Shown here piece after piece: positions 35,604 through 44,953 of a DNA stretch of 64,000 nucleotides (positions within the stretch are counted from its first letter, which is position 1; each line of letters starts with the position of its first letter). The DNA is taken from contig NZ_JASHIE010000002.1 of NCBI RefSeq assembly GCF_030056655.1, forward strand, positions 1-64,000, read 5' to 3'. A program made the position numbers and the translations under genes. The notes beneath the pieces are model-generated. The model saw only the letters and a list, made by a program, of their open reading frames with translations, was not told the origin of the DNA and searched no databases. Source of the stretch: Flectobacillus rivi. GTDB taxonomy: Bacteria; Bacteroidota; Bacteroidia; Cytophagales; Spirosomataceae.

Positions 35604-37214
35604 TTAGTCTTTCTTTTGTTCTACTTTTCGAACAGTAGGATATTGTATGCCTAACTGTTCCAAGTAGGTTTTGTACTTAGTAGGATCAAAGTAATATTGC
35701 TTGAGTTTGGGACGGTAAATTTCCATGATATTGGCATTAATCGCAATCGCAGGTTTATCTGTAGGAGCAATCAACGGTTCGTATTTAATATCCTTGGTTT
35801 GAACATTTTTATAATAATCCCAAGCACTTTCAATGAGCTTTGGCTCGTTTAATAAGTCCAAAATTGTCAGCGCCTCTACTTTCGCCCCTGCTGTAATTCC
35901 TTTGTGTGCAATAGGAGTAGCCATCGAGATGGCATTTGCCCAGTGGTGCCCCGGCAAACCCGGAATATTTGAAGGATAACCCAATACAATGGTCGGCAAT
36001 GACCAAGAAATATCCGCAATATCATCTGAACCTCCGCCCATCGAGCCTACAACCTCCAAAACAGTATCTATTTCGGCACGAAGTCCTTTCTGTTCTGGCG
36101 AACTAAGTTCCTGCTGAATTCCCTTCGCTAATTGCTGATCAGCATCTGACCATGTGGGCAGGCCTACACGTTTGATATGTGAAAAGGCTCTTTCGGCAAT
36201 AGGTTTGTTAAAATGCCCCGGCCATGCGCTTCCTAGTACCTCCCACGAGACTTTAGTATCTGTCATCATGGCAGCACCTTGAGCTATTTTTTTACCAAAA
36301 TCATATAATTCCTTGATTTTGGGATAAGTACGTTCTCTGAAATAATACCAAACCGAAGCTTTAGACGGAACTACGTTTGGCTGGTCGCCCCCATTTACTA
36401 CCACATAATGTGAGCGCTGTGTTGGCAAAAGGTGTTCTCTTTTATAATTCCAGCCCACATTCATCAATTCTACGGCATCAAGAGCACTTTTACCACGCCA
36501 AGGATTGGCCGCAGCATGAGCAGCTTCGCCTTCAAAATTGAACTTTACCGAAACCAAGCCATTATTTCCTGCATCACCGTGCTTTACACTCAAATTGCTG
36601 TTAACGTGGGTAAAAATACATGCATCTACATCTTTGAAATAACCATCACGAATGTAAAACGCCTTTGTTCCCACCAATTCCTCAGCAACCCCAGGCCAAA
36701 GCATCAAGGTTCCTGAAAGTTTTTCACGCTCCATGATTTTTTTGAGCACCAATGCAGAAGTAATATTCAGTGCCTGACCAGAATTATGACCTTCTCCATG
36801 CCCAGGGGCACCATCTACAATTGGATCGTGATAGGCCACACCAGGTTTTTGTGAAGCTTTGGGAATACAATCGACATCTGATCCGATGGCAATGACAGGT
36901 TTACCTGCCCCCCAAGTAGCAATCCATGCCGTTGGGACTCCAGAAATACCCTTTTGAATCGTAAAGCCTTCTTTTTCTAAAAGATTAATCAAATACTGCG
37001 AGGTTTCAGTTTCTTGAAATCCTAATTCGGCAAAACTGAAAATCATATCATTGACCTGCGCAGAAAATTCTTTTCTTTTATCAACTTCCTCGATAATTTC
37101 TTTTTGGAGCGCTTTGATTTTTTGTGGAGAAAGCTTTTGAGCAAAGATTGGTTGAGCCCAAAATGCACTTGCGACCAACATGAGTGTTGGAAGTTTTCGG
37201 AAAAATTGCTTCAT
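35604..37214 (-). CDS. M20-family amidohydrolase (AbgB-like), exported
   Basis: A 536-residue protein with a signal peptide (about 1-26, FAQ). The zinc-hydrolase core resembles the aminobenzoyl-glutamate utilization protein B branch of M20: GSDVDCIP, APGHGEGHNSGQALNITSAL, LWPGVAEELVGTKAFYI (with the EE pair of the active site), VKFNFEGEAAHAAANPWRGKSALDAVELM, and a late GGGSDDIADIS/LPGHHWANA metal site. It would hydrolyse an amide or peptide bond in the periplasm; p-aminobenzoyl-glutamate is one known substrate of the branch but cannot be asserted. The gene sits behind a leader of about 515 nt with its own promoter and an internal terminator-like hairpin. Confidence 0.88.
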   Translation of the reverse strand: MKQFFRKLPTLMLVASAFWAQPIFAQKLSPQKIKALQKEIIEEVDKRKEFSAQVNDMIFSFAELGFQETETSQYLINLLEKEGFTIQKGISGVPTAWIATWGAGKPVIAIGSDVDCIPKASQKPGVAYHDPIVDGAPGHGEGHNSGQALNITSALVLKKIMEREKLSGTLMLWPGVAEELVGTKAFYIRDGYFKDVDACIFTHVNSNLSVKHGDAGNNGLVSVKFNFEGEAAHAAANPWRGKSALDAVELMNVGWNYKREHLLPTQRSHYVVVNGGDQPNVVPSKASVWYYFRERTYPKIKELYDFGKKIAQGAAMMTDTKVSWEVLGSAWPGHFNKPIAERAFSHIKRVGLPTWSDADQQLAKGIQQELSSPEQKGLRAEIDTVLEVVGSMGGGSDDIADISWSLPTIVLGYPSNIPGLPGHHWANAISMATPIAHKGITAGAKVEALTILDLLNEPKLIESAWDYYKNVQTKDIKYEPLIAPTDKPAIAINANIMEIYRPKLKQYYFDPTKYKTYLEQLGIQYPTVRKVEQKKD

Positions 37215-37395
37215 GGTAATTTAGTTTTAGTTTGAAGTAAGATTTTATCTATCCCAAAAGCGCCAATGCTATTGGATTAGAAAAAATATATTAAAATTAA
37301 AGATTTGTGGATGAGATAAAAGGAAAAAGACTGGGAAAGCTAAAAAATAACAGGAAATACTTAATTGAGGAATTTTGGGATGGGTATAAAATAAT

Positions 37396-37735
37396 AAAGA
37401 CCCGCAGCAATGCTCCGAGCCTTTACGCAATCCGCCTAAGTAGTTATCTTTTGGGTAATCCACCCGCAAGCCGAAGCTCTAAAGTTTGTTTGCTTTCGAG
37501 TCATAAGACTTTACTCACTCAGTTGATTTATCATCAACCTTGAATTTTTTTGGTGATTGAGTAGCGGCTCAATCACCATTCCAGTAGCGTGTGCGGCACT
37601 ACGTCGAAAAAGCGGTCAATATCTAACCAAATATTTTTGAATTGAAACGTTCTTCAATTGCTATTTCTAATCTAAGTTGTAAGCCTAATTGGCTCACTTT
37701 GTAAACCTTTATTTTGTTGTTCTTGATTTACATTA
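37396..37735 (-). ncRNA. Candidate structured leader RNA or small RNA ahead of the M20 gene
   Basis: On the minus strand a consensus promoter (37736-37767) is followed by about 340 nt with several perfect stems, read here in plus coordinates: 37552-37561 with 37568-37577 (10 bp, 6-nt loop), a small stem near 37522-37538, and a 7-bp stem near 37642-37660. It ends in a hairpin at 37396-37424 (12 of 13 positions paired, 3-nt loop) followed by TTTATTATTTT. All frames contain stops, and no RNase P, tmRNA, SRP or 6S signature was found. It is either an attenuated 5' leader of the amidohydrolase gene, which starts 180 bases further on, or a separate small RNA. Confidence 0.45.
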
Positions 37736-37767
37736 CAAATGTATTAACAATAAACGTGCCAAACAAA
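37736..37767 (-). promoter_or_regulatory. Promoter of the M20 leader
   Basis: On the minus strand, TTTG (plus positions 37764-37767), a 20-base spacer and TACATTTG (plus positions 37736-37743) match the TTTG/TAnnTTTG consensus without mismatch. The predicted start, near 37728, lies about 515 bases before the amidohydrolase ATG. Confidence 0.7.
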
Positions 37768-38236
37768 TTTTATGAGACTTTTTTTTGAAAAATATTTCAA
37801 AAAATCTAACCAATACTCAAATTACCTCATGAACTGACACCCTTACATGCAATTTTACTCATAAACTGCTTTGGTATAGTTAAAACAAGTTTCATGCCAA
37901 GAAAAGCACCTAATATCTTATTGGCGCAGAAAAAACCCTTTAAAGCACAAATTATTGATACTAATTTTCACTACTCCTATTTATTAATTTTCAATACAAA
38001 TTTGTCATTTTATTGCTCAATTTATCAATAATGATAATTGTTGAATATGTCATGATTTACGGCGAAAAATATACACAAATAATAAATTAAGCTTTTTTTT
38101 CTTGCTTTTTGCCATTTTTGATATTAGTATTGCATTAGTTCAAAACAATATCATTTTACCTATTACTAGAGAAATTTCATCAATAAACCTTCTTTTTCTT
38201 GAAATTCAATAGCAACCCATGAATTAATACTAACCG
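37768..38236. other. Gene-free, very AT-rich stretch
   Basis: No coding frame, repeat or strong hairpin is seen. It probably holds the promoter of the small gene pair that begins at 38237; a near-consensus TAGTATTG lies around 38125-38132. Confidence 0.35.
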
Positions 38237-38455
38237 ATGAATTATAAGTTTATTTACCGTGATAAGGATTCTGGCAGAATTATCACAAATAAAGACATTA
38301 TTAACCTACACAAATACAAAGTTGCTTGCGTAAAGCTTACCGAAAGAGGGATTATCAGAGATATTACAATACCGCCCGAATGGTGGATTGATGGTTCGAT
38401 TGACAATTGTAAAGCTATTGCGTATCACACAAGGATGAGTAAAACCAAAACTTAA
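38237..38455 (+). CDS. Hypothetical small protein, first of a pair
   Basis: A 72-residue soluble protein (MNYKFIYRDKDSGRIITNKD...), not recognised. It is basic, with a tryptophan-rich PPEWWIDGSIDN segment in the middle. It lies nine bases before a second small gene in the same direction, and a very strong terminator follows that gene. The pair therefore looks like a deliberate two-gene transcript. The size and spacing resemble toxin-antitoxin or small regulatory pairs, but no motif supports that. Confidence 0.55.
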   Translation: MNYKFIYRDKDSGRIITNKDIINLHKYKVACVKLTERGIIRDITIPPEWWIDGSIDNCKAIAYHTRMSKTKT

Positions 38456-38464
38456 CATTAATAT

Positions 38465-38698
38465 ATGAATATGAGATCTCGCCAAATTAATAAGCCATTT
38501 TCTATGCCATATCGTCCTGAAGATGTTTTTTATGTAACTTATTCAAAATTTTTGAGTACGGCATTCCTGATTTTAAAAGAAAACCGTGAAAAGGTTCAGG
38601 TAATCGTTAAACATGAACACATGAAAGACCTTAAAGATTGGGTCACAAGACACCATATCTTGACCGACGATAGTGTTCTCGACTTTATCCCTTACTAA
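38465..38698 (+). CDS. Hypothetical small protein, second of a pair
   Basis: A 77-residue soluble protein (MNMRSRQINKPFSMPYRPED...), not recognised. It contains a helix-like KFLSTAFLILKENREKVQVIVKHEH segment (quoted in parts) and ends DSVLDFIPY. It is nine bases behind the first small gene and 14 bases ahead of a 17-bp terminator stem. Confidence 0.55.
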   Translation: MNMRSRQINKPFSMPYRPEDVFYVTYSKFLSTAFLILKENREKVQVIVKHEHMKDLKDWVTRHHILTDDSVLDFIPY

Positions 38699-38712
38699 TA
38701 TTAAAAATTATA

Positions 38713-38760
38713 AAACCTAAAATCCCCTGTCATTTGGAAATGGCAGGGGATTTTAGGTTT
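38713..38760 (+). terminator. Strong terminator after the small gene pair
   Basis: A perfect 17-bp outer stem, 38713-38729 with 38744-38760, with the loop able to pair further. It is A-rich on the left and T-rich on the right, so it may also act on the minus strand for the DUF1275 gene. Confidence 0.75.
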
Positions 38761-38852
38761 GCTTTCTACAACTCGCTTCGTATTTTGAACCAATATGTCT
38801 TAGACGTAAATCATGAGCATAGTTTATCTACTCGACATCTCAAAACACCCTT

Positions 38853-39485
38853 TTAAAACTTCCGTAGCAATACACTAATGATAAGACCTATATAGAATAC
38901 TGCTGCCACCAACATCAGGCTCATGGTTTGATTTGTTACCGCTACAATAGCTCCTACCGTAAAAAATACAATAATGGTAAGTCTTGTCAATATACTATCC
39001 CACAGACACCCCCTCGATTCGGAACTAGTAAATCTTAGTTTTGATAACTCCACCCCCAAATCCATTACCAAACCTGTTAATTGCGATGGCTTTACTTTGG
39101 CACAAGTAAAATTGGAAGCAAAGGCATTGTGGTTACTCATGGCAAATACCAAACTGGGGATAAAAGGCTCCTTCATAAAATATGCGACAAGAACAATCAA
39201 CAGATTCACACTTGGAGTGATGAGTTTTTTCCACATTTTGGGGACTAACTGATAACTATGATACCACCATGAACTAAAAAATGACCCCAATAAATAACTC
39301 AATATATATATAGTAAGCGTAAAAGGAAACTGATGTCCGTTATCGCTCCACCATTGTACGCCCAAACTAAACAAGCCCGTAACATTGGTGGTGACAACAC
39401 CGAGTAACTTTATACCCAAAATATTCACTATCCCCGATATTATCGAGAATGGAATAGCAATTGCTATGAGTCTTTTAAGCTTCAT
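38853..39485 (-). CDS. DUF1275 (YoaK) family membrane protein
   Basis: A 210-residue protein with about six membrane helices. Family marks are ISGIVNILGIKLLGVVTTNVTGLF (quoted in part: VTTNVTG) in the first third, SLVFAMSNHNAFASNF in the middle and KVKPSQLTGLVMDLGVELS after it. Function is not established for the family. It is a single gene, not in an operon. Confidence 0.75.
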   Translation of the reverse strand: MKLKRLIAIAIPFSIISGIVNILGIKLLGVVTTNVTGLFSLGVQWWSDNGHQFPFTLTIYILSYLLGSFFSSWWYHSYQLVPKMWKKLITPSVNLLIVLVAYFMKEPFIPSLVFAMSNHNAFASNFTCAKVKPSQLTGLVMDLGVELSKLRFTSSESRGCLWDSILTRLTIIVFFTVGAIVAVTNQTMSLMLVAAVFYIGLIISVLLRKF

Positions 39486-39675
39486 TTTTAGTAATAAAGT
39501 GATTTTTCAATAGAATCTCATTGACACGCTAAGGAATATAAATGAGTTTTTCTTTGTATATTTTAAGTCTATATATCAACAAACAAATATATTAACATTT
39601 TTTCATATAGTTAATATATTTCGATAATTGGGCTAAAATATTAGGAGAACAGGGGAAAAACAGGGGAAAAAGAAA

Positions 39676-39719
39676 ATTGGCAATTAGTCTAAGCATATAT
39701 TCTTAGACTAATTGCCAAT
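39676..39719 (-). terminator. Terminator of pyrF
   Basis: A perfect 18-bp stem, 39676-39693 with 39702-39719, and an 8-nt loop, 20 bases after the pyrF stop on the minus strand and followed there by TTTCTTTTTC. Confidence 0.8.
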
Positions 39720-39738
39720 CCAATCATTGAAATATTTT

Positions 39739-40581
39739 TTATTTCTTCAAATACAAATCCAGATACTGAGCCATTTCGGCTTGTACTTTTTGTGCCTCTT
39801 CGGCAGCTTTTTCTGCAAAATCTTCACCAGATGAAGCATAGATAATAGCACGAGAAGAGTTTACTAATAAGCCACAAGTGCTATTCATACCGTATTTAGA
39901 AACCTCCTCTAAGCTTCCACCTTGCGCACCAACGCCAGGTACTAACAAGAAGTGTTCAGGAGCAAGTGCACGTACTTGTGCAAGCATATCTGCTTTGGTA
40001 GCCCCAACCACATACATCAGTTGCTCATCGGTACCCCATTCTTGTGATTTGGTTAGAACCTCCTCAAATAATGCCTTATCTCCTACCGAAAGCGTTTGAA
40101 AATCTTTACTACCACCATTCGAGGTCAATGCCAAAAGAATCACCCATTTGTTAGGGAAAGTCAAAAATGGCGTAACAGAATCTTCACCCATATAAGGCGC
40201 TACTGTTACCGAATCAAAATCAAGCCCTGAAGAGTTTGGGTCAAAAAAAGCTCTTGCGTATAAACCAGAAGTATTACCTATATCGCCTCTTTTAGCATCA
40301 GCAATAGTAAAACATTCTTTGGGAATATAGGCTAATGTTTTTTGAAGACTCTCCCATCCTTTTGCGCCAAAAGCCTCATAAAAAGCAATATTAGGTTTGT
40401 AAGCTACTGCATATTGTTTGGTAGCATCAATAATTTGCTTGTTGAATTCAAAAATAGGATCTTCAGTATCCAACAAGTGCTTTGGAAGTTTTTGAAGGTC
40501 GGTATCAAGACCAACGCATAAATAGGATTTTTTGGACAAAATTTGTCCGAAAAGTTCTTGTTTTGTCATTGTTATGTTCAA
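39739..40581 (-). CDS. pyrF: Orotidine 5'-phosphate decarboxylase
   Basis: A 280-residue enzyme of the longer (type 2, about 270-residue) PyrF subfamily. It makes UMP from OMP, the last step of de novo pyrimidine synthesis. Landmarks are CVGLDTDLQKLP, AYKPNIAFYEAFG and FTIADAKRGDIGNTSGLYA, the last carrying the catalytic Asp-Lys-Asp set. A second in-frame ATG four codons in (40569) gives MTKQELF and is an equally likely start. The other pyrimidine genes in the window, pyrB and pyrR, lie 5 kb away. Confidence 0.96.
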   Translation of the reverse strand: MNITMTKQELFGQILSKKSYLCVGLDTDLQKLPKHLLDTEDPIFEFNKQIIDATKQYAVAYKPNIAFYEAFGAKGWESLQKTLAYIPKECFTIADAKRGDIGNTSGLYARAFFDPNSSGLDFDSVTVAPYMGEDSVTPFLTFPNKWVILLALTSNGGSKDFQTLSVGDKALFEEVLTKSQEWGTDEQLMYVVGATKADMLAQVRALAPEHFLLVPGVGAQGGSLEEVSKYGMNSTCGLLVNSSRAIIYASSGEDFAEKAAEEAQKVQAEMAQYLDLYLKK

Positions 40582-40687
40582 CTGTGAATTACATGAAATA
40601 TAGCTACTGTTGTAACTATTAGAAGAGGTGCCACCTTCGTAAGATTGAGATTTGTGCTATGGACAATGTTCTTTCCTTTTGAAAGCA

Positions 40688-40835
40688 TATTTAATAATTT
40701 CATTTGGTATTTGTCGAAAAAAACAAAATTCCCCTTCGCCACACCTTACTTTTCTTGTCTTGACACAAGAAAAGTAACAAAAGAAAGTCAAGAAATCCTA
40801 AACTCGCCTTCGGCTCAGACAATAGGATTTCAGAA
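40688..40835. repeat. Dispersed palindromic element, copy 1
   Basis: It holds a 13-bp perfect hairpin (40746-40758 with 40765-40777) and a second stem (40792-40800 with 40823-40831). The 86 bases from 40746 match 48026-48111 with three differences. A reading frame through it gives FSCLDTRKVTKESQE, which I take to be a spurious translation of the repeat. Confidence 0.75.
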
Positions 40836-40889
40836 AAACACATCAAACCATAAATCGCTCATTATAAGCAACTTAAAGAATAGTAAATT

Positions 40890-42164
40890 CTAATTCTCAG
40901 GAAGGAAGGTCAAATAACTTAAATCTTCCTCTCTGCAAAGTTCATTGGCTAAATCTTGGAGCTGAGTAGCCGAAACCGTACGAATCTGAGCAAAAAGCTC
41001 TTCTAATGTATCGATACGGTTAATATCCAACAGACTTTTGGCCATCATAAGCATAAAGCTCATATTGCCTTCTTCGGACATCGCCATCTGACCCATCAAT
41101 TGCTCTTTGGTATTATGCAATTGGGTTTTGGTCAAAGGGACTTCTCTCAGTGTCTTTAGTTCTTTTAAAATGAGCGCATTAGCTTTTTTCAAGTGCTTTG
41201 GCTCAGTCGCAAAATAAATACCCCAATAGCCTGTGTCAATAAATGGTGTATAGCCTGCATCAATCGAATATACTAAGCCATTTTTTTCTCTCACAGCCAA
41301 ATTTAAGCGTGAATTCATACCCGGTCCACCCAATAAATTAATCAGCATAAAAAATGGCAATCGTTGGGCATGAGTAATTTCGTAGGCAGTACGACCAATC
41401 GCTACATGCGCCTGCGTAATGCTACGTTTGTGATCAACATTTTTAGGCGTATATAGCGCTGGAGGAGTTCTTACTAAACTAGAACTTTTGGCAGGAATAT
41501 TTTTCAAATATTTTTCTACCAAAGCCACTACTTTCTTGAAAGGCATATTACCCACTGATGAGAAAATAATACGACTTGTATCCAGATTTTCAGCGATAAA
41601 ATCAAGTAAGTCTTGACGGGTAAAACCGTTTACACTTTCTTGTGTCCCCAAAATATTACGTCCTAGTTGATGATTTGAAAAGATAATATCATCAAAATCA
41701 TCCTGAATGGCATCTTCGGGCGAATCGTAATACATCGACATTTCTTCGAGGATTACACCACGCTCACGCTCTACCTGCTTATCTGGAAATACAGAATGAA
41801 AAGTAATATCTGATAAAAGTTCTAATGCTCGCTCATAGTGAGGAGTTAGTACTGAAGCATGAAAACAGATTTTTTCCTTGGTAGTATAAGCATTCAATTC
41901 CCCTCCTACTACCTCAAGGCGATTGATAATTTGTAATGACGAACGCTTGTCTGTTCCTTTAAAAGCCATGTGCTCCCAGAAGTGTGCCAAGCCTTGTTGA
42001 TGAGGTTTTTCGTCACGGCTACCCATATCGAGCATCAAACCCATGTGTGAAATCGCTGTATGCGTTACTTGGCGATGTACAATTCGAATACCGTTTGGTA
42101 ATGTATATTCTTGAATTCCGTCCATTCTAATGAATTTCCTTGTTTGATGGTGGTTCTCAGACAA
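40890..42164 (-). CDS. M16-family zinc protease
   Basis: A 424-residue protein of the processing-peptidase-like branch. The inverted zinc motif HFWEH (H61, E64, H65) and the third ligand region ERGVILEEM (E140/E141) are intact, so it should be catalytic. The C-terminal half has the paired inactive domain (LLGGPGMNSRLNLAVREKNGLVYSI). No signal peptide is seen. A TAACTTTG box on the minus strand (plus positions 42204-42211) lies 40 bases upstream and fits the -7 consensus. Confidence 0.92.
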   Translation of the reverse strand: MSENHHQTRKFIRMDGIQEYTLPNGIRIVHRQVTHTAISHMGLMLDMGSRDEKPHQQGLAHFWEHMAFKGTDKRSSLQIINRLEVVGGELNAYTTKEKICFHASVLTPHYERALELLSDITFHSVFPDKQVERERGVILEEMSMYYDSPEDAIQDDFDDIIFSNHQLGRNILGTQESVNGFTRQDLLDFIAENLDTSRIIFSSVGNMPFKKVVALVEKYLKNIPAKSSSLVRTPPALYTPKNVDHKRSITQAHVAIGRTAYEITHAQRLPFFMLINLLGGPGMNSRLNLAVREKNGLVYSIDAGYTPFIDTGYWGIYFATEPKHLKKANALILKELKTLREVPLTKTQLHNTKEQLMGQMAMSEEGNMSFMLMMAKSLLDINRIDTLEELFAQIRTVSATQLQDLANELCREEDLSYLTFLPEN

Positions 42165-42364
42165 GTTATTTACTAATTTCTAAAGCACTTTTTTATCGAA
42201 CTACAAAGTTACACAATTTTGAAGCGATTGATATGGTTCGTAAAACTACTTATGAAAATAAGATGCCTGATTGCTATAACACATTTTTAAATAAATACAT
42301 TCTCGTAGCCAGAAAGTTTAGGTAATTTTGTTTTTTTCAGTATTCACCATTAGCCCCCAAAAGT

Positions 42365-43465
42365 ATGCGTATAGGATTTGATGCAAAACGAGCTTTCCAA
42401 AATTTTACAGGATTAGGAAACTACAGCCGATTTATTATTCAATCTTTACTGGCTTCTCCTTCGCAACACGAATATTTTGCCTATACGCCCAAGCTCAACA
42501 GTAAAGTACAATTTGATGAACGATTACATGTTGAGTTACCGCAAACCTCTATGCCAAAACCGCTGTGGCGAAGCTGGGGCATTAACCAACAACTCAAAAA
42601 AGACAACATCGATATTTTTCATGGTTTGAGTAATGAATTGCCTTGGCAAATTCAAAATACAGGTATCAAAACCGTGGTAACTATCCATGATTTAATTTTT
42701 ATCCGCTATCCAGAGTTATATCCTACGATTGACCGTTGGATTTATAAACAAAAATTTAAGTCTGCTTGCGAAAAAGCAGATTGTGTGGTAGCTATTAGTC
42801 AACAAACCAAAGATGATATTGTTGATATGCTACACATTAATCCGTCCAAAATCGAGGTGGTGTATCAGGACTGTGATATAGCTTTTAGAAATAAATTAAC
42901 AACTGAGCAACTTTCGGCTATTACCCAGAAATACAATTTACACAAGCCATACATCTTGTGCGTAGCTACCATTGCCGACCGTAAAAATCAACTTACGTTG
43001 GTAAAAGCATTTGAAGAACTTCAAAACAGCGATGTGGATTTGGTGCTTGTAGGTGGAAAAAGTGCCTATCAAAATCAAATTGAGGACTATCTCCAACAAA
43101 AAAATCTCAAGGGAGTTCATATCATCAATGGCGTACCTTTTGCAGATTTACCTGCTTTCTACCAAAATGCAACTTTAACCGTATATCCATCCATTTTTGA
43201 AGGCTTTGGTATTCCTATTGTAGAGGCCTTGCATTCGGGTGTACCTGTGATAGCTGCTACGGGTTCATGTCTAGAAGAAGCTGGAGGCAATGGAGCCATT
43301 TATGTAAATCCTTATGACATTCAAGCGTTGGCTACACAAATCAATAGAGTACTGGGAGATTATTCATTACAAAAAGATTTGGTTACAAAAGGGCAAATGT
43401 ATGTCAAACGGTTTTCTTCAGAAGAAATAGCACAAGATTTAGAAAAAATTTATCAGAAAATTTAA
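42365..43465 (+). CDS. Glycosyltransferase, GT4-like (GT-B fold)
   Basis: A 366-residue cytosolic enzyme. It has an N-terminal acceptor domain (GFDAKRAFQNFTGLGNYSRF, VVTIHDLIFIRYPELYP) and a C-terminal donor domain of Glycos_transf_1 type (VYPSIFEGFGIPIVEALHSGVPVIA, with the EGFG...E motif that contacts the nucleotide sugar). It probably transfers a hexose such as mannose to a cell-surface glycan or lipid. A TAATTTTG box at 42323-42330 is a plausible -7 element. It stands alone. Confidence 0.92.
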   Translation: MRIGFDAKRAFQNFTGLGNYSRFIIQSLLASPSQHEYFAYTPKLNSKVQFDERLHVELPQTSMPKPLWRSWGINQQLKKDNIDIFHGLSNELPWQIQNTGIKTVVTIHDLIFIRYPELYPTIDRWIYKQKFKSACEKADCVVAISQQTKDDIVDMLHINPSKIEVVYQDCDIAFRNKLTTEQLSAITQKYNLHKPYILCVATIADRKNQLTLVKAFEELQNSDVDLVLVGGKSAYQNQIEDYLQQKNLKGVHIINGVPFADLPAFYQNATLTVYPSIFEGFGIPIVEALHSGVPVIAATGSCLEEAGGNGAIYVNPYDIQALATQINRVLGDYSLQKDLVTKGQMYVKRFSSEEIAQDLEKIYQKI

Positions 43466-43685
43466 GAATGAGTAAGCGGTAAAATCTATTCTCAGAACTC
43501 ACAAACGAACATTTGGTAACTTTTAGCACTACACACATTTAAATCTCAATAAAAAATAATCAAATATTCATAATTTAGTTTTATACAATAGGCACGGTTT
43601 TTGAAAATTCTTGTAACATACTGATCTGTAGTTGAGTAAATAACTACTGGTCTGTGGTATAAATTTCCTAAGTATTGACCGAGTT

Positions 43686-44843
43686 ATGAAAAAAAATAGT
43701 CTTTTTCTACTTATATCATTAAGTGGTTGCAAGGACTTTATGTATTTGTCCTTACTAATATTTAACCTACTTTCAATCTCTGCAAAATCTAATGATACTT
43801 CAATAGGGTTCAGTGTATATTATCCCAAATACGCCCAAACGGGTCAAGAGGTGTCTTTCAATTTTGCTACACGTTTGAATATCCATCGAATTCGTGTTTT
43901 TGTCAATGGAAGCAGCCTTGGCTCTGCTTTCGTTCTCAATAATCACGCCGAATTCAGATTCAAGTTTGTGTACGCCAGTACCAAAAAGCTAAAATTTGTC
44001 GGTTTTTCTCCTGATAACAATACCCTTAGCGAAGTCCAAGGGGAAATAACGATTGCTGGCAAAAATCAAATCTCTAAAGAAACTAAGTACGAATACACAA
44101 ACGCTAGTTTGCCAAACAATACGACTGACAAAAGCTATAACTCCAATAGTGGGAGTATTACAGCTGCTCTTTCGGGCGCCAGTGTGGTGTATCCTAATCC
44201 CAATGTACCTACTTTTTCAGATACTTTTGATGAAAATAATAAGGTAGTAACCAATGTATATCCCTTCGAACAGCCTACAAACGAAGTGGCATGGACATTT
44301 TTTAGTAGTATTCAAAATGAAGTGATTCCTCTCGCACACAAATACCGTGTACCTGCTAGTGTAATTATGGCGATGGCAGCATTAGAGAGCGGTTATGGAT
44401 ATAGTCCTATTTCAATTGCTGCTAATAATTATTTTGGCATCAAACAATGGAAACCCTCAGCAGATGGCTACCAACTAAAAGGACAGGCAGATGAACATAA
44501 CGGAAGGGTAAGAGTCCTAAAAAACGCAGGACAAGGGCAATATATTTATGATGAAGCCCGCAGGAAAGATAATTGGTATCGCTCTTTCAAATCACGAGCT
44601 GAATGTATCAAGTTTTTGGTAGAAGAAGTTTTTTTACATAAAACAGGAAAATGGAAACGAGACTATTCGGGAGCCGTACGAGACTATCAGAATCGTCTGG
44701 ATAGAGGATTTTCGAAATACGATGCGGCTTATCAGTTTGCTTTTCAGCTAGGTTCAAAAGGTTATAATCATTTGGGAGGCAAATATTATGCTGATAAAAC
44801 CATTAAGATTATCGAAAAATATAATCTACTTAGTTTTGATTAA
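43686..44843 (+). CDS. GH73-type glucosaminidase (cell-wall hydrolase)
   Basis: A 385-residue exported protein. An N-terminal signal is followed by a beta-rich domain of about 90 residues (40-125), a low-complexity Asn/Ser/Thr linker (about 135-160), and a FlgJ/LytG-like glucosaminidase domain (about 205-385). The catalytic glutamate is E234 in AMAALESGYGYS; NNYFGIKQW and YRSFKSRAECIKFL are typical. It cuts the glycan strands of peptidoglycan. A second start at M19 would give a cleaner signal peptide (MYLSLLIFNLLSISAKS). Confidence 0.88.
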   Translation: MKKNSLFLLISLSGCKDFMYLSLLIFNLLSISAKSNDTSIGFSVYYPKYAQTGQEVSFNFATRLNIHRIRVFVNGSSLGSAFVLNNHAEFRFKFVYASTKKLKFVGFSPDNNTLSEVQGEITIAGKNQISKETKYEYTNASLPNNTTDKSYNSNSGSITAALSGASVVYPNPNVPTFSDTFDENNKVVTNVYPFEQPTNEVAWTFFSSIQNEVIPLAHKYRVPASVIMAMAALESGYGYSPISIAANNYFGIKQWKPSADGYQLKGQADEHNGRVRVLKNAGQGQYIYDEARRKDNWYRSFKSRAECIKFLVEEVFLHKTGKWKRDYSGAVRDYQNRLDRGFSKYDAAYQFAFQLGSKGYNHLGGKYYADKTIKIIEKYNLLSFD

Positions 44844-44953
44844 ACTATTGGTAAATAAAAGATGTATCCGTACTTTGTGGTCATAATCTCAGTAACTTGA
44901 TTTTTTGAATTACCCACAACAAACTAAAGCTAAGTTAACATGATTCCTCACTC

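Noticed and set aside
37560..37640. Minus-strand peptide LDIDRFFDVVPHTLLEW, reminiscent of the catalytic region of group II intron reverse transcriptases
   Set aside because: It is short, followed at once by stops, lacks the YxDD box and any other reverse transcriptase motif, and lies inside a promoter-to-terminator structured stretch better explained as non-coding RNA.
40645..40893. 82-codon frame on the plus strand between pyrF and the M16 gene
   Set aside because: It is a translation of the dispersed palindromic repeat; the same DNA at 48026-48111 is conserved as nucleotides without needing the frame.
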